In this document: one piece after another, positions 24,707-33,763 of the stretch
How the letters are laid out: each line of letters begins with the position of its first letter
Position numbering within the stretch: the first letter of the stretch is position 1
Source of the DNA: Candidatus Tokpelaia hoelldoblerii
GTDB lineage: Bacteria > Pseudomonadota > Alphaproteobacteria > Rhizobiales > Rhizobiaceae
Direction of reading: 5' to 3'
DNA: 64,000 bases
Assembly (NCBI GenBank): GCA_002005325.1
Contig: CP017315.1
Span: 186,001 to 250,000, forward strand
Translations under genes and position numbers: made by a program
The notes under the pieces: model-generated
Told to the model about the DNA's origin: nothing
The model's database searches: none
Seen by the model: only the letters and a program-made list of their open reading frames with translations

Positions 24707-25699
24707 ATGGTGACACTTGTAACAGAAGACGATAGCGACAAACAAAGGCTTGACCAGTGGCTTGCGGCCCGTCTTGCGTCGGATTTGTCGCGCTCGCGTA
24801 TTCAGGCGCTGATCCGCGCCGGCCAGGTGGCGGTGGATGGCGTTGAGATAAGCGAGCCGCGTTTCAGGTTGCGGGCCGGACAGGTGGTTACGCTGGAGAT
24901 TCCCCCGGCGACAGAGGCGGTGCCGGCAGCGGAAAATATCCCGCTTGATATTCTCTATGAAGATGGCGATGTGATTATCATCAACAAACCGGCGGGGCTT
25001 GTTGTCCACCCGGGCAATGGCAATTGGGACGGCACTCTGGTCAATGCGCTGATTTACCATTGTGGCGACAGCCTGTCGGGGATTGGCGGTGTCAGGCGCC
25101 CGGGCATTGTCCACCGGCTGGACAAGGACACGACCGGTGTGATGGTTGCCGCCAAAAATGACCGCGCCCATCGCCATTTAAGCGCGCAATTTGCCGATCA
25201 TGGCCGCACCGGTGTGTTGCAGCGCGCCTATAAGGCGCTGGTCTGGGGGGTGCCGGAACGCGCCAAAGGCACAATAGAACTTGCTCTTGGCCGCGCCGCC
25301 CGTGACCGTACCCGTCAGGCGGTCGTCCATCCGGAACGGGCGGATGCGCGCCATGCTGTCACCCGTTATACGGTGCTGGAAAAGTTTGGCCCCCGTGATG
25401 ATGCAACAGCATTGGCGAGTTTGCTGGAATGCCGCCTCGAAACAGGGCGCACTCACCAGATTCGGGTGCATATGGCCCATATCGGCCATCCGCTGATTGG
25501 CGATCAGGATTATGGCAGCGCTTTCAAGACCAAGGCCAACCGGCTGGATGAACCGGCCCGCGGTATTGTGCAGGCTTTTCCCCGTCAGGCGCTGCATGCC
25601 TGGCTGTTGACCTTTGCCCATCCGGTGAGTGATGAGGTGATGACCTTTACCGCTGATTTGCCCGATGATATGCAAAAACTTGTCGATTGCCTGCGCTGA
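24707..25699 (+). CDS. rluD: Ribosomal large subunit pseudouridine synthase, RluD type
   Basis: A 330-aa RNA-modifying enzyme. An N-terminal S4 RNA-binding domain (QRLDQWLAARL, then SRSRIQALIRAGQVAVDG) is followed by the RluA/RluD catalytic domain. The catalytic Asp lies in RPGIVHRLDKDTTGVMV, with LVVHPGNGN upstream and LETGRTHQIRVHMAHIGHPL downstream. RluD makes pseudouridines in helix 69 of 23S rRNA; RluC-type specificity cannot be fully excluded. ATG 24707 matches family length; upstream in-frame codons are not conserved-looking. Transcribed divergently from the preceding gene. Confidence 0.93.
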   Translation: MVTLVTEDDSDKQRLDQWLAARLASDLSRSRIQALIRAGQVAVDGVEISEPRFRLRAGQVVTLEIPPATEAVPAAENIPLDILYEDGDVIIINKPAGLVVHPGNGNWDGTLVNALIYHCGDSLSGIGGVRRPGIVHRLDKDTTGVMVAAKNDRAHRHLSAQFADHGRTGVLQRAYKALVWGVPERAKGTIELALGRAARDRTRQAVVHPERADARHAVTRYTVLEKFGPRDDATALASLLECRLETGRTHQIRVHMAHIGHPLIGDQDYGSAFKTKANRLDEPARGIVQAFPRQALHAWLLTFAHPVSDEVMTFTADLPDDMQKLVDCLR

Positions 25700-25747
25700 T
25701 CGCGTGATGCTGAACGGGGCGCTTATTTTATATCAAAGCGTTTTTTG

Positions 25748-25776
25748 TTGATTTTGCTGCGTTTTTTTGCTATAAA
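25748..25776 (+). promoter_or_regulatory. Putative promoter of rpoH
   Basis: TTGATT (25748-25753), a 17-bp spacer and TATAAA (25771-25776) lie about 210 bp before the rpoH start. The remaining 25777-25987 leader is AT-rich; no clear RNA thermometer was folded by eye. Confidence 0.5.
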
Positions 25777-25987
25777 CACATAGATATGAAACAAAACCGC
25801 TTTTCCGTAACCGGTTATGAAACCTTGCCTGTAAAACAGTTTTTTGAATAATCACAGGCTATCGCAAGGAAGTGATCGTTTTTTTGCCCGATTTCACTGT
25901 TTAAATCATCAGGATGATATTAGATTAAATCGGACAAACAGGAAAAACCTGCCTTGTATGAAGGGGGTTTGAAAGGGAGGGTGCTTT

Positions 25988-26896
25988 ATGGCCCGGACAC
26001 AATTACCAGTATTGGCGCAAGGCGATGGCGGCCTTAACCATTATCTGCAGGAAATCAAACGCTTCCCCATGTTACAGCCGCGGGAAGAATATATGCTTGC
26101 CAAGCGCTATCTTGAACATGATGATCCCAAAGCCGCCCACCGGCTGGTGACAAGCCATTTGCGCCTTGTCGCCAAAATCGCCATGGGGTATCGCGGCTAT
26201 GGTTTGCCGATCGGCGAGGTTATCTCTGAAGGCAATGTCGGTCTGATGCAGGCTGTCAAGCGCTTTGAGCCGGATCGCGGTTTCCGCCTTGCCACTTATG
26301 CCATGTGGTGGATCAAGGCTTCGATACAGGAATATATCCTGCGGTCGTGGAGTCTGGTCAAAATCGGCACAACCGCCAGCCAGAAGCGGCTGTTCTTCAA
26401 CCTGCGCAAGCTTAAAGGCCGCATTCAGGCGCTTGACGAGGGCGATTTGAAGCCCGAGCAGGTGAGCGAAATCGCCACAAAACTTCAGGTCAGTGAAGAT
26501 GACGTTGTTTCCATGAACCGTCGTCTTGGCGGTGACGCGTCACTCAACGTTCATATCCGCGCCGGTGAAGGTGAAAGCGGCGAATGGCAGGATTGGCTGG
26601 CTGATGACAGTGACAGTCAGGAAGACATTCTGATAGAGCAGGATGAACTGGACAATCGCCGTCAGATGCTGGGCGATGCCCTTGACGGTTTGAACATGCG
26701 TGAAAAGCGGATTTTTCAGGCCCGCCGTCTGGCGGAAGATCCGGTAACGCTGGAAGATCTGTCGGTGGAGTTCGGCATCAGCCGTGAACGGGTGCGCCAG
26801 ATTGAAGTGCGCGCTTTTGAAAAAGTGCAGGCAGCGGTGCAGGCTTCCGCCCGGGAAGAGCGTGAAGCCACGCAAGAGCGGCTGGCCATGGCATAA
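25988..26896 (+). CDS. rpoH: RNA polymerase sigma factor RpoH (sigma-32)
   Basis: A 302-aa heat-shock sigma factor. Region 1.2/2.1 begins LNHYLQEIKRFPMLQPREEY; region 2.2-2.4 includes GNVGLMQAVKRFEP and FRLATYAMWWIKASIQEYI; the RpoH-specific box is QKRLFFNLRKLKG; region 4.2 is VEFGISRERVRQIEVRAFEK. Rhizobia often carry two rpoH genes; which paralogue this is cannot be told. A purine-rich AAAGGGAGG leads into the start. A terminator follows at 26924. Confidence 0.96.
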   Translation: MARTQLPVLAQGDGGLNHYLQEIKRFPMLQPREEYMLAKRYLEHDDPKAAHRLVTSHLRLVAKIAMGYRGYGLPIGEVISEGNVGLMQAVKRFEPDRGFRLATYAMWWIKASIQEYILRSWSLVKIGTTASQKRLFFNLRKLKGRIQALDEGDLKPEQVSEIATKLQVSEDDVVSMNRRLGGDASLNVHIRAGEGESGEWQDWLADDSDSQEDILIEQDELDNRRQMLGDALDGLNMREKRIFQARRLAEDPVTLEDLSVEFGISRERVRQIEVRAFEKVQAAVQASAREEREATQERLAMA

Positions 26897-26923
26897 CCGC
26901 TGGTGGAAATGCTGAAAATTAAC

Positions 26924-26960
26924 AAAAGCGGGAGGCGGTGTTTCACCGCCTCCTGCTTTT
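26924..26960 (+). terminator. Terminator after rpoH
   Basis: AAAAGCGGGAGGCGGTG (26924-26940) pairs with CACCGCCTCCTGCTTTT (26944-26960) with one mismatch and a TTT loop; the stem itself ends in a T-tract. Confidence 0.88.
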
Positions 26961-27100
26961 ATCTTATGGGGGCAATGTGTTTTGCCGTTAAAATTTTTCA
27001 CCCTATTATGCTTGTTCTGCGATGGCTTTCAATGATAAAGGCAGATAGTATATATCTTTTAAGCTGATATCATCAGCCACAGCAGATAACGGGAAGAACC

Positions 27101-28600
27101 ATGGCATCAAAAGCAGAAAAGACCAGAGCAAGACTGCCGCGCGGTTTTGTTGACAGGACAGCGGCCGATTTGCAGGCCGCTGACAGGATGATGGCCATTA
27201 TTCGTGATGTTTATGATCTTTACGGTTTTGAACCGGTGGAAACGCCGCTGTTTGAATATACCGATGCGCTGGGCAAGTTTCTGCCGGATGAAGACCGCCC
27301 CAATGCCGGTGTGTTTTCATTGCAGGATGATGATGAGCAATGGCTGTCGCTGCGCTATGATCTGACCGCGCCGCTTGCCCGTTATGTCGCGGAAAATTTT
27401 GAAAGCCTGCCCAGGCCTTACCGCAGTTATCGTGCCGGCTGGGTGTTCCGTAATGAAAAGCCCGGGCCCGGGCGCTTCCGCCAGTTCATGCAGTTTGACG
27501 CCGACACGGTGGGGGCGCAGAGCGTGAGCGCGGATGCTGAAATTTGCATGATGGCCGCTGATACGCTGGAAAAACTGGGCATTGCGCGGGAAGATTTTGC
27601 CATCCGCGTCAACAACCGCAAGGTGCTTGATGGTGTGATGGAACATATCGGCCTTGGTGCGGAAGAGCATGCCGGACGCCGGCTGACGGTTTTGCGCGCC
27701 ATTGACAAGCTTGACAAATTCGGCGCGGAAGGGGTTGCCCTGCTGCTGGGGAAAGGGCGGCTTGATGAAAGCGGTGATTTCACCAGGGGCGCGGGGCTGA
27801 ATAAAAAGGCGATTGAACTGGTGCTGGCCTTTACCGCCGCCGGAGCAGGCAGTGGTGAGGAAACACTGAAGAATTTGCGCGACGTTGTCGGCTCTTCCCA
27901 AAGGGGGCTTGAGGGGGTTGCCGAACTGGAAGAGATGCAGGCGCTGTTTACCGCTGCGGGTTATCAGGACAGGGTGAGGATTGACCCCTCTGTTGTGCGC
28001 GGGCTGGAATATTATACCGGCCCGGTGTTTGAGGCGGTGCTGCTGTTTGATGTGGTCAATGAAGACGGGCAGAAGGTCATATTCGGCTCGGTCGGCGGCG
28101 GCGGGCGTTATGACGGGCTGGTTTCACGGTTTCGCTCGCAGCCTGTGCCGGCAACCGGTTTTTCCATCGGTGTTTCACGCCTGATGACAGCGCTGAAAAA
28201 TCTTGGCAAGCTTGATACGGATGAACAGCAGGGGCCGGTTGTCGTGCTGGTGATGGATCGCACAGGTGAGGCGCTGGCGCGCTATCAGCGCATGGTGGCG
28301 GATTTGCGCGCCGCCGGTATCCGGGCAGAATTTTATGTCGGCGATTCCGGCATGAAAGCCCAGATGAAATATGCCGACCGGCGGCGCGCGCCCTGTGTTA
28401 TCATTCAGGGCTCGCTTGAGCGTGAGGCCGGAACGGTTGAGATCAAGGATCTGGTCGAAGGGGCGCGGTTGTCGCAAACCATTGAGGATAATGAAACATG
28501 GCGCAAAGGCCGTCCGGCGCAGGTGACGGTGGCGGAAGATAAGATGGTTGCTGAAGTGCGGCAGATTCTGGCGGCGCACAGTCAGGGACAGGACTCATAA
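27101..28600 (+). CDS. hisS: Histidine-tRNA ligase
   Basis: A 499-aa class II aminoacyl-tRNA synthetase. Motif 1 surrounds YGFEPVETPLFEYTDALGKF; motif 2 is YRAGWVFRNEKPGPGRFRQF; the histidine loops include VRGLEYYTGPVFEA and GSVGGGGRYDGLV; motif 3 is ATGFSIGVSRL. It is of the divergent alphaproteobacterial type, known to charge tRNA-His lacking the usual extra G. It belongs to the HisS rather than HisZ group because the anticodon-binding C-terminal domain (VLVMDRTGEALARYQRMV onward) is complete. hisZ and hisG, which often follow it in relatives, are absent; a flagellar island begins 25 bp downstream on the opposite strand. Confidence 0.95.
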   Translation: MASKAEKTRARLPRGFVDRTAADLQAADRMMAIIRDVYDLYGFEPVETPLFEYTDALGKFLPDEDRPNAGVFSLQDDDEQWLSLRYDLTAPLARYVAENFESLPRPYRSYRAGWVFRNEKPGPGRFRQFMQFDADTVGAQSVSADAEICMMAADTLEKLGIAREDFAIRVNNRKVLDGVMEHIGLGAEEHAGRRLTVLRAIDKLDKFGAEGVALLLGKGRLDESGDFTRGAGLNKKAIELVLAFTAAGAGSGEETLKNLRDVVGSSQRGLEGVAELEEMQALFTAAGYQDRVRIDPSVVRGLEYYTGPVFEAVLLFDVVNEDGQKVIFGSVGGGGRYDGLVSRFRSQPVPATGFSIGVSRLMTALKNLGKLDTDEQQGPVVVLVMDRTGEALARYQRMVADLRAAGIRAEFYVGDSGMKAQMKYADRRRAPCVIIQGSLEREAGTVEIKDLVEGARLSQTIEDNETWRKGRPAQVTVAEDKMVAEVRQILAAHSQGQDS

Positions 28601-28625
28601 GATATTCCGGTGGCTTGATTTTTGC

Positions 28626-29699
28626 TTAGCGCCGGTAGGCATTGCTGTTGACATAGCGGATAATTTCCGCCACGGCCTGATAAAATTCCGGCGCAATGGT
28701 CTGGTCAACCTCAACCTGCTTGTACAGCGCGCGGGCCAGCTCGACATTTTCAACCAGCGGAATATCATGCCCGGTGGCGATTTCGCGGATTTTCAGCGCG
28801 ATCAGATCCTGCCCCTTGGCAACGACAATGGGGGCGTTGTCTTCCGGCGGTGTATAGCGCAAGGCTACGGAAAAGTGGGTCGGATTGGTGATAATCACCG
28901 TTGCTGTCGGGACATTGGCGATCATCTGCCGTCTTGTCCGGTCACGCGCCAGCGAGCGCATGCGCGATTTCACCAGCGGATTGCCTTCAAGCTGTTTGTA
29001 TTCGTCCTTGATTTCCTGTTTGGTCATGCGCAATTGCTGCCGCCAGTTGATGCGTGACCAGGCAATATCAAAACCGGCAATCGCCACCACCGCCACGGCA
29101 TTGGCCATGATAAGGCCTGCCAGCTGGCTGCGGATAAATTCCGGCAGGCTGGCCGGGTCCGCCACCAGAATATCGACAAAAACCGTGTTGTTACGGAAGA
29201 AAATCAGCCAGACAATCAGCGTCACCCCGATAAGCTTGGCGCAGGATTTGAGAAATTCGACAAAGCCGGCCTTGCCGAAAATACGGCCAAAACCACCAGC
29301 CAGGGAAATGCGTGACAATTGCGGGCGGATCCGCTCGCCGACAAAGCGCGGCGCGTGCTGAATCATCGAAGCGGTTAAACCGGCAAGGGTGATGGTGACC
29401 AGCACCGGCGCCAGCGCCCGCCCGATACGGCCGCCGACAAGCAATAACAGGTTCCTGACATCTTCCGCCCCGCTGAGCCGCCAGTCTTCCGAGCGGTCAA
29501 ACAGTTGCCGCAAAGCGTTGCCCAAGTCGGAAAAGGCCGGCCCGCTGAGAAAAACCACAATCAGGCTGAAAGCGATCAGGGCTGAAAAAATCGGCAGTTC
29601 ACGTGAAAAGGGCAGATTGCCTTTTTCTTCCGCCTTGCGGATTTTGTGCTCTGTCGGCTCTTCGGTTTTACTGTCCTTGTCGGGTTTGTCCTCGGCCAT
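28626..29699 (-). CDS. flhB: Flagellar export switch protein FlhB
   Basis: A 357-aa export-gate protein. The N-terminus (KTEEPTEHKIRKAEEKGNLP) is typical; four membrane helices follow; the autocleavage site NPTH lies in VIITNPTHFSVALRY (about 265). Cleavage there switches export from rod/hook to filament substrates in partnership with FliK. The C-terminal domain ends NSNAYRR. It is the last gene of the leftward motA-fliM-fliN-fliG-flhB operon, 17 bp after fliG. Confidence 0.96.
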   Translation of the reverse strand: MAEDKPDKDSKTEEPTEHKIRKAEEKGNLPFSRELPIFSALIAFSLIVVFLSGPAFSDLGNALRQLFDRSEDWRLSGAEDVRNLLLLVGGRIGRALAPVLVTITLAGLTASMIQHAPRFVGERIRPQLSRISLAGGFGRIFGKAGFVEFLKSCAKLIGVTLIVWLIFFRNNTVFVDILVADPASLPEFIRSQLAGLIMANAVAVVAIAGFDIAWSRINWRQQLRMTKQEIKDEYKQLEGNPLVKSRMRSLARDRTRRQMIANVPTATVIITNPTHFSVALRYTPPEDNAPIVVAKGQDLIALKIREIATGHDIPLVENVELARALYKQVEVDQTIAPEFYQAVAEIIRYVNSNAYRR

Positions 29700-29716
29700 G
29701 TTTCACACAACGGGCG

Positions 29717-30787
29717 TCAGGCCGTTGCCTCTTCCGCCGTCAGCGTGATAACGCCTTCTTCCGCCAGTTTGAGCGCGGCACCGGCAATATCACGGCGCGC
29801 CTGCTGGATTTCAGCCTGCGAAATCTGTTCATCGGGCGTGCCGAGTTCGGTTTCCACCATGCGCCGTGTTCGCTGTGACAGGCTGGCAAGGATACAATCG
29901 GCAAGGTCTTTTTCCGCGCCGCGCAGCGAGCGGATAACCATGTCGGCGGCAATATCGTTGAACAGCAGCAAACGGGCATGGTCTGTCAGCTGGATAATAT
30001 CCTCGAACACAAACATCCGCGCCTTGATGTTGGACAAGTCTTCCGCTTTCAGCTTTGCAAGGCTTGCCATCACTTCATCAAGTTCGGTCTTGTCGAGCTG
30101 GTTCAAAATCATCGCAATCTGCTTGTAATGGGATTGCTGTTCATTGCCGCCGCTGTCGGCGGTGAGAACCGGCCGCAGGCCCTGATTGAGAATTTCCTCA
30201 ACAACCGGCTGGACAGGTTTTGAATACAAAGTGCGCTGAATCATATCAGCGCGCATTTCCGGCGATTGCAGCAACAGCATCTTCGCCGTCATTGTGTCGG
30301 GCAGGTGCGCCATAATATAGCTGACAACCTGCGGGTGCTCATTGGCGAGATGCAGTTGCAGGTCTTCCGGCTCCATCCGCTTCATGATTTCAAACACGCT
30401 TTCCTGCACAAGGGCAGGGGTGGAAAGCGGATCAAGCACAGCCGCAGCTTCATCTTCAGGCAGGGTTTCCTGCAACAGTGAGGTAAAACGCTCGCCCGCG
30501 CGCGAGAAGGAAGCCCCTTGCGCGAACGCATCCTCGAACTGGCGCACAATCCGGTCAAGGTCCTGGATTTTGATGTCAGGCAGGGTTCTGGCGCTTGCGC
30601 TTAATGTGCGCAGGTCAGAGGAATCAAAATATTTGATCAGCTTCATCGCCGCCTGTTTGCCAAGCGCCACAAGCAGTGCCGCAGCCTTCTGCTGGCTGGA
30701 CAGGACATCAATCATCGAAATGTCTTCCGGCAACGCCTGTACGGTATCCTGTACAGGGTTATTCTCTTCTGCTGCTGCCTGCGCCAT
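29717..30787 (-). CDS. fliG: Flagellar motor switch protein FliG
   Basis: A 356-aa C-ring protein that couples the MS ring to FliM and receives torque from MotA. The N-terminal domain holds KAAALLVALGKQAAMKLIKYF; the middle domain has the EHPQ-type motif LANEHPQVVSYIMAHL; the C-terminal domain carries the charged torque helix around IRSLRGAEKDLADCILASL. It is slightly longer than the E. coli protein (331 aa) through N- and C-terminal tails. Confidence 0.96.
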   Translation of the reverse strand: MAQAAAEENNPVQDTVQALPEDISMIDVLSSQQKAAALLVALGKQAAMKLIKYFDSSDLRTLSASARTLPDIKIQDLDRIVRQFEDAFAQGASFSRAGERFTSLLQETLPEDEAAAVLDPLSTPALVQESVFEIMKRMEPEDLQLHLANEHPQVVSYIMAHLPDTMTAKMLLLQSPEMRADMIQRTLYSKPVQPVVEEILNQGLRPVLTADSGGNEQQSHYKQIAMILNQLDKTELDEVMASLAKLKAEDLSNIKARMFVFEDIIQLTDHARLLLFNDIAADMVIRSLRGAEKDLADCILASLSQRTRRMVETELGTPDEQISQAEIQQARRDIAGAALKLAEEGVITLTAEEATA

Positions 30788-30831
30788 GCTTGTCTTTCAG
30801 TCCGTGCATTTCCTGTAAGGGCTCAAAAATT

Positions 30832-31203
30832 TTATTTGCCGATGACTTCTGTCAGGCTGACACCGAAACGCGAAGAATCATCTTCCATGACAATAACCTC
30901 ACCGCGTGCAACAACCCGCCCGTTGACAACAATATCGATCGGGTCGCCGATCTGTTTGTCAAGGGTGATCACCGCGCCGCGCCCCAGGTTCATCAGGGTG
31001 GCGACCGGCATGGTGGTGGCGCCAAGCACAACCTGCACTTCAACCGGAATGTTCATGATCAGTTCGGCATTGCCCTGCGGCTGGGTGCCTGCGCCCGGCT
31101 GGCGGGGCGGCCAGAGCGCTTCGGCGCCGGTGGCTTTCTGCCCCTGTGGCCGTGCGGATGTGCTGTCTGCTGCTGGATTGGGGATGGTGCTTTCATCGGG
31201 CAT
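30832..31203 (-). CDS. fliN: Flagellar motor switch protein FliN
   Basis: A 123-aa SpoA-domain protein of the C-ring. After a disordered Pro/Gln-rich N-terminus (about 45 residues) comes the domain IPVEVQVVLGATTMPVATLM then GRGAVITLDKQIGDPIDIVV and NGRVVARGEVIV. AAGGT precedes the ATG. It lies between the fliM-linked unknown gene and fliG. Confidence 0.95.
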   Translation of the reverse strand: MPDESTIPNPAADSTSARPQGQKATGAEALWPPRQPGAGTQPQGNAELIMNIPVEVQVVLGATTMPVATLMNLGRGAVITLDKQIGDPIDIVVNGRVVARGEVIVMEDDSSRFGVSLTEVIGK

Positions 31204-31240
31204 GGAAGGTTACCTTGGGTTTTTCTGACAAAGTTGGTTT

Positions 31241-31711
31241 TTAAAGTTTGTGGTCATGTGCGCCGGGCATGGTTCTGCTGATGCGGCGCTGGACAAAAAC
31301 CGGCAGGCTGGTTTGCCCCTCGCGGGCAGGCGGTGTGCTGCCCTCATGTGTCTGTATGGCCGCCCGCTGACGGGCCGGTGCGGCCGTGACGGCGCGTTGC
31401 CGGTTCAGCGTTTTCTGCAATTGCAGATGCAGCCGTTCCATATGATTGAGCGAGCGCTCAATATCCTGGCGCACCCGTGTTGATTCCGCCATCCGTGCAG
31501 CAAGCGTGCGGCTTTCATCACGAAAATCCTGATGTTCGTCACTCAAGGCAAGGGCGGCTTTTTCAAGGCCGGTTGTTGCCTGGGCGATATGCATGGCCAG
31601 CTCGCGGCCCAGCCGGATGGTGCTGGCAAGCTTGCGGGTGGTAATGATAAAAATGCACAGCGAGACAAAAGCCGCCGCCGCGCTGATGCCGTTAACCATG
31701 AACCAGCTCAT
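31241..31711 (-). CDS. Flagellar-operon membrane/coiled-coil protein of unknown function
   Basis: A 156-aa protein with one N-terminal transmembrane helix (about residues 5-24), then a long coiled coil (LGRELAMHIAQATTGLEKAA to RVRQDIERSLNHMERLHLQL) and a disordered tail. This gene occupies the slot between fliM and fliN found in several alphaproteobacteria (DUF6468-like, not confirmed). Its start lies 20 nt inside the end of fliM, so it is translationally coupled. A motor-associated role is inferred from position. Confidence 0.65.
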   Translation of the reverse strand: MSWFMVNGISAAAAFVSLCIFIITTRKLASTIRLGRELAMHIAQATTGLEKAALALSDEHQDFRDESRTLAARMAESTRVRQDIERSLNHMERLHLQLQKTLNRQRAVTAAPARQRAAIQTHEGSTPPAREGQTSLPVFVQRRISRTMPGAHDHKL

Positions 31712-32645
31712 CTATCATTTCCTCTTCTTCATCAACAAAGTCACTGACACGAACCGAAAAATTCATGCCGATTTTGCCCAGGGAGCATTTGTACAGCGGC
31801 TTTTCCCCACTGCGCAGCCGCACTTGGTTCACCATGCTGGCAGGCAGTGGCAAAACCTGCCCGGCAGACAACTCTGACAGATTTTTCAAGGTCATGCTAC
31901 CCTGTACGGCATAAGCCTCAATGTCAATATGGGCGCGGCTGACTTCCTGGCGCAGGCGGCGCGCCCATAACGGATCCGAGCGGTTGGACGGGGTGCGCAG
32001 CATACGGGTCACCGCTTCCTGTATCGGGCGGTGGCAGCTGCGCGGCAGCAAAATGCGCAATTGTGTGATGGTTGCTTCAAACGCAAATGTCATTTCACAG
32101 CAGAACATCCGTGCATGGCTGAACTCTTCAGCGTCAAACTGCCGTACCGGCATCAGGCTTTTCAGTTCAAACAGCATCGTATCGCCGGTGCCGAAAATGT
32201 CGTTCATTGCGGCGGCGAGGCATTGGGTGAATTTTTCGCCAACGGTGATTTCAACCGGACTGAACGGGCGGCCATTGCGTTTTTCCGCTCCCGGGTCGCC
32301 GCTGCCGAAAAAGGCGTCCGTTACCATATTGACAAGGTTCGCCTCCAGCACAAACAGCACGTCACCGCCCCAGCGGTCGGCGTTGAGCACGGCAACCAGT
32401 GTATCACTGCCGAGCGAAGCGGCCAGATCGGTGGTTTTCAGCGTTTCAAGCGTTTGCACATCGGCAGTGAACGGCGCAGCCGTGTAAAGGCCGAGGCGCG
32501 TGCACAGATTGCTCGCCGCATCACGGAAAACATGCTGGAACGCCATCAGGTCATCGCTCGACAAACCGGCGGCGCGCAGGATATGTTCCGCCAGAACGTC
32601 CTGCTTCCTGTTATCTGTCCGGGGTGGTTTTGCCGCCTTTGCCAT
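31692..32645 (-). CDS. fliM: Flagellar motor switch protein FliM
   Basis: A 317-aa C-ring protein. The CheC-like middle domain includes LVNMVTDAFFGSGDPGAEK and RPFSPVEITVGEKFTQCLA; the C-terminal SpoA domain includes SMTLKNLSELSAGQVLPLP and YKCSLGKIGMNFSVRV. The N-terminus (AKAAKPPRTDNRKQDVLAEH) lacks the LSQ-x-EIDALL-type CheY-binding peptide of enterobacterial FliM. It follows motA by 3 nt. Confidence 0.92.
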   Translation of the reverse strand: MAKAAKPPRTDNRKQDVLAEHILRAAGLSSDDLMAFQHVFRDAASNLCTRLGLYTAAPFTADVQTLETLKTTDLAASLGSDTLVAVLNADRWGGDVLFVLEANLVNMVTDAFFGSGDPGAEKRNGRPFSPVEITVGEKFTQCLAAAMNDIFGTGDTMLFELKSLMPVRQFDAEEFSHARMFCCEMTFAFEATITQLRILLPRSCHRPIQEAVTRMLRTPSNRSDPLWARRLRQEVSRAHIDIEAYAVQGSMTLKNLSELSAGQVLPLPASMVNQVRLRSGEKPLYKCSLGKIGMNFSVRVSDFVDEEEEMIDELVHG

Positions 32646-32648
32646 GAT

Positions 32649-33521
32649 TTATGCCGCTGCCTCCCTGGTCGCGCCGGCAATGGCTTCCTGCTCCACCACG
32701 TCAATGGTCGGGCGGTCGCTGGCAGAGATGGTCTTGCGGCCGTATTCCAGTGCAATCTGCGGCATGGCGCCGTTCATATAGGCAATCAGGGTCTGTTTGA
32801 TGACAACATAGATTCGCGACTTTTTGGTGCGCACCATTTTGATCTTGTCGGCAATTGGGCCAAAAACCCCATAGGAGAAAAAGATACCGGCAAAAGTGCC
32901 GACGAGCGCCGCACCGATGAGATGGCCGAGCACTTCCGGCGCTTCATTGAGGGAACCCATGGCCTTGACCACGCCAAGCACGGCGGCGACAATGCCAAGC
33001 GCCGGCAGGGCATCGGCAATGGTCTGCATGGCTTTATAGGCTTTGAGGTTGTCGCTGGAAATGGTGTGGATTTCCTCATCCATCAGCGCCTCGATTTCAA
33101 ACGGGCGCGCATTGCCGACAATAATCAGGCGGCAATAATCGCAGATGAAGTTGGTGAGGGAACTGTCCTTCAAAATAGCCGGATATTTCTGGAAAATAGC
33201 CGATTCGGCGGGATTATCGACATGGTTTTCCACCTCCGAGCGCGGCCTGGAGCGCATTTCGCGCATGATGGTGAAAAGCAGGCCGAGGACAGCGAGATAG
33301 TCCTTTTGTTTGGGAATGTCTTCCTTAAGCGCTTCTACAACCGCTTTTGCCATATCCTTGATGAGGGAAAAGGGGTTGGCAATGAAAAAGGTGCCGAAGG
33401 CAGAACCAAGAATAATGACAAATTCCCATGGCTGGATAAGAACGCCGACATGACCGCCCATGGCGACAAAGCCGCCAAGCATACAGCCGAGAGCGATCGC
33501 CAGGCCTATAATAATTCCCAA
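32649..33521 (-). CDS. motA: Flagellar stator protein MotA
   Basis: A 290-aa stator subunit. Four membrane helices are visible: MGIIIGLAIALGCMLGGFVAM (shown up to 20: MGIIIGLAIALGCMLGGFVA) and PWEFVIILGSAFGTFFIANP at the start, and LPALGIVAAVLGVVKAMGSL and LVGTFAGIFFSYGVFGPIAD at residues about 170-215. The cytoplasmic loop between helices 2 and 3 contains the charged residues that act on FliG. It is the first gene of its operon; the partner motB is at 47493. Confidence 0.94.
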   Translation of the reverse strand: MGIIIGLAIALGCMLGGFVAMGGHVGVLIQPWEFVIILGSAFGTFFIANPFSLIKDMAKAVVEALKEDIPKQKDYLAVLGLLFTIMREMRSRPRSEVENHVDNPAESAIFQKYPAILKDSSLTNFICDYCRLIIVGNARPFEIEALMDEEIHTISSDNLKAYKAMQTIADALPALGIVAAVLGVVKAMGSLNEAPEVLGHLIGAALVGTFAGIFFSYGVFGPIADKIKMVRTKKSRIYVVIKQTLIAYMNGAMPQIALEYGRKTISASDRPTIDVVEQEAIAGATREAAA

Positions 33522-33575
33522 TGTAACACTCCTTTGACGACCGGGCCGCCCGTATCGGCAGGTTTATTCTGGCAC

Positions 33576-33611
33576 TATATAAATAAATAACCTTGCGTGA
33601 AGCTTGCGTGG
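33576..33611 (-). promoter_or_regulatory. Flagellar promoter motif upstream of motA
   Basis: On the minus strand two direct CGCAAG half-sites 11 bp apart (ACGCAAGCTTCACGCAAGG) end at 33591, and TATATA (33581-33576) begins 10 nt after the second CAAG. The motA start is 55 bp further. Twelve of 15 positions match the CAGTTTCGCGCAAGG form found elsewhere. Confidence 0.65.
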
Positions 33612-33695
33612 ATAGTGTCGGTCTTGCAAGGCCAGATAGGGGATTTTGTGAAAATGGCAGCCTGATTATAGACAGATGCATAAATCATAGGCTTT

Positions 33696-33728
33696 CTTCA
33701 GTTTCGCGCAAGCTTTATGAAGAATAAT
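33696..33728 (+). promoter_or_regulatory. Flagellar promoter motif upstream of the DUF1217 gene
   Basis: CAGTTTCGCGCAAG occupies 33699-33712 and AATAAT (33723-33728) follows after 10 nt. The start codon is at 33764, a distance almost identical to that seen before flgE. It is divergent from the motA motif, with about 90 bp between the two. Confidence 0.72.
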
Positions 33729-33763
33729 CAGGGCCGGTATTTGGAAAAACAGGTGCGGATAAA

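Noticed and set aside
32031..33590. A 519-codon plus-strand open frame across fliM and motA
   Set aside because: It is antisense to two well-conserved motor genes and is rich in His, Arg, Gln and Gly without any domain; high-GC genes often leave such shadows.
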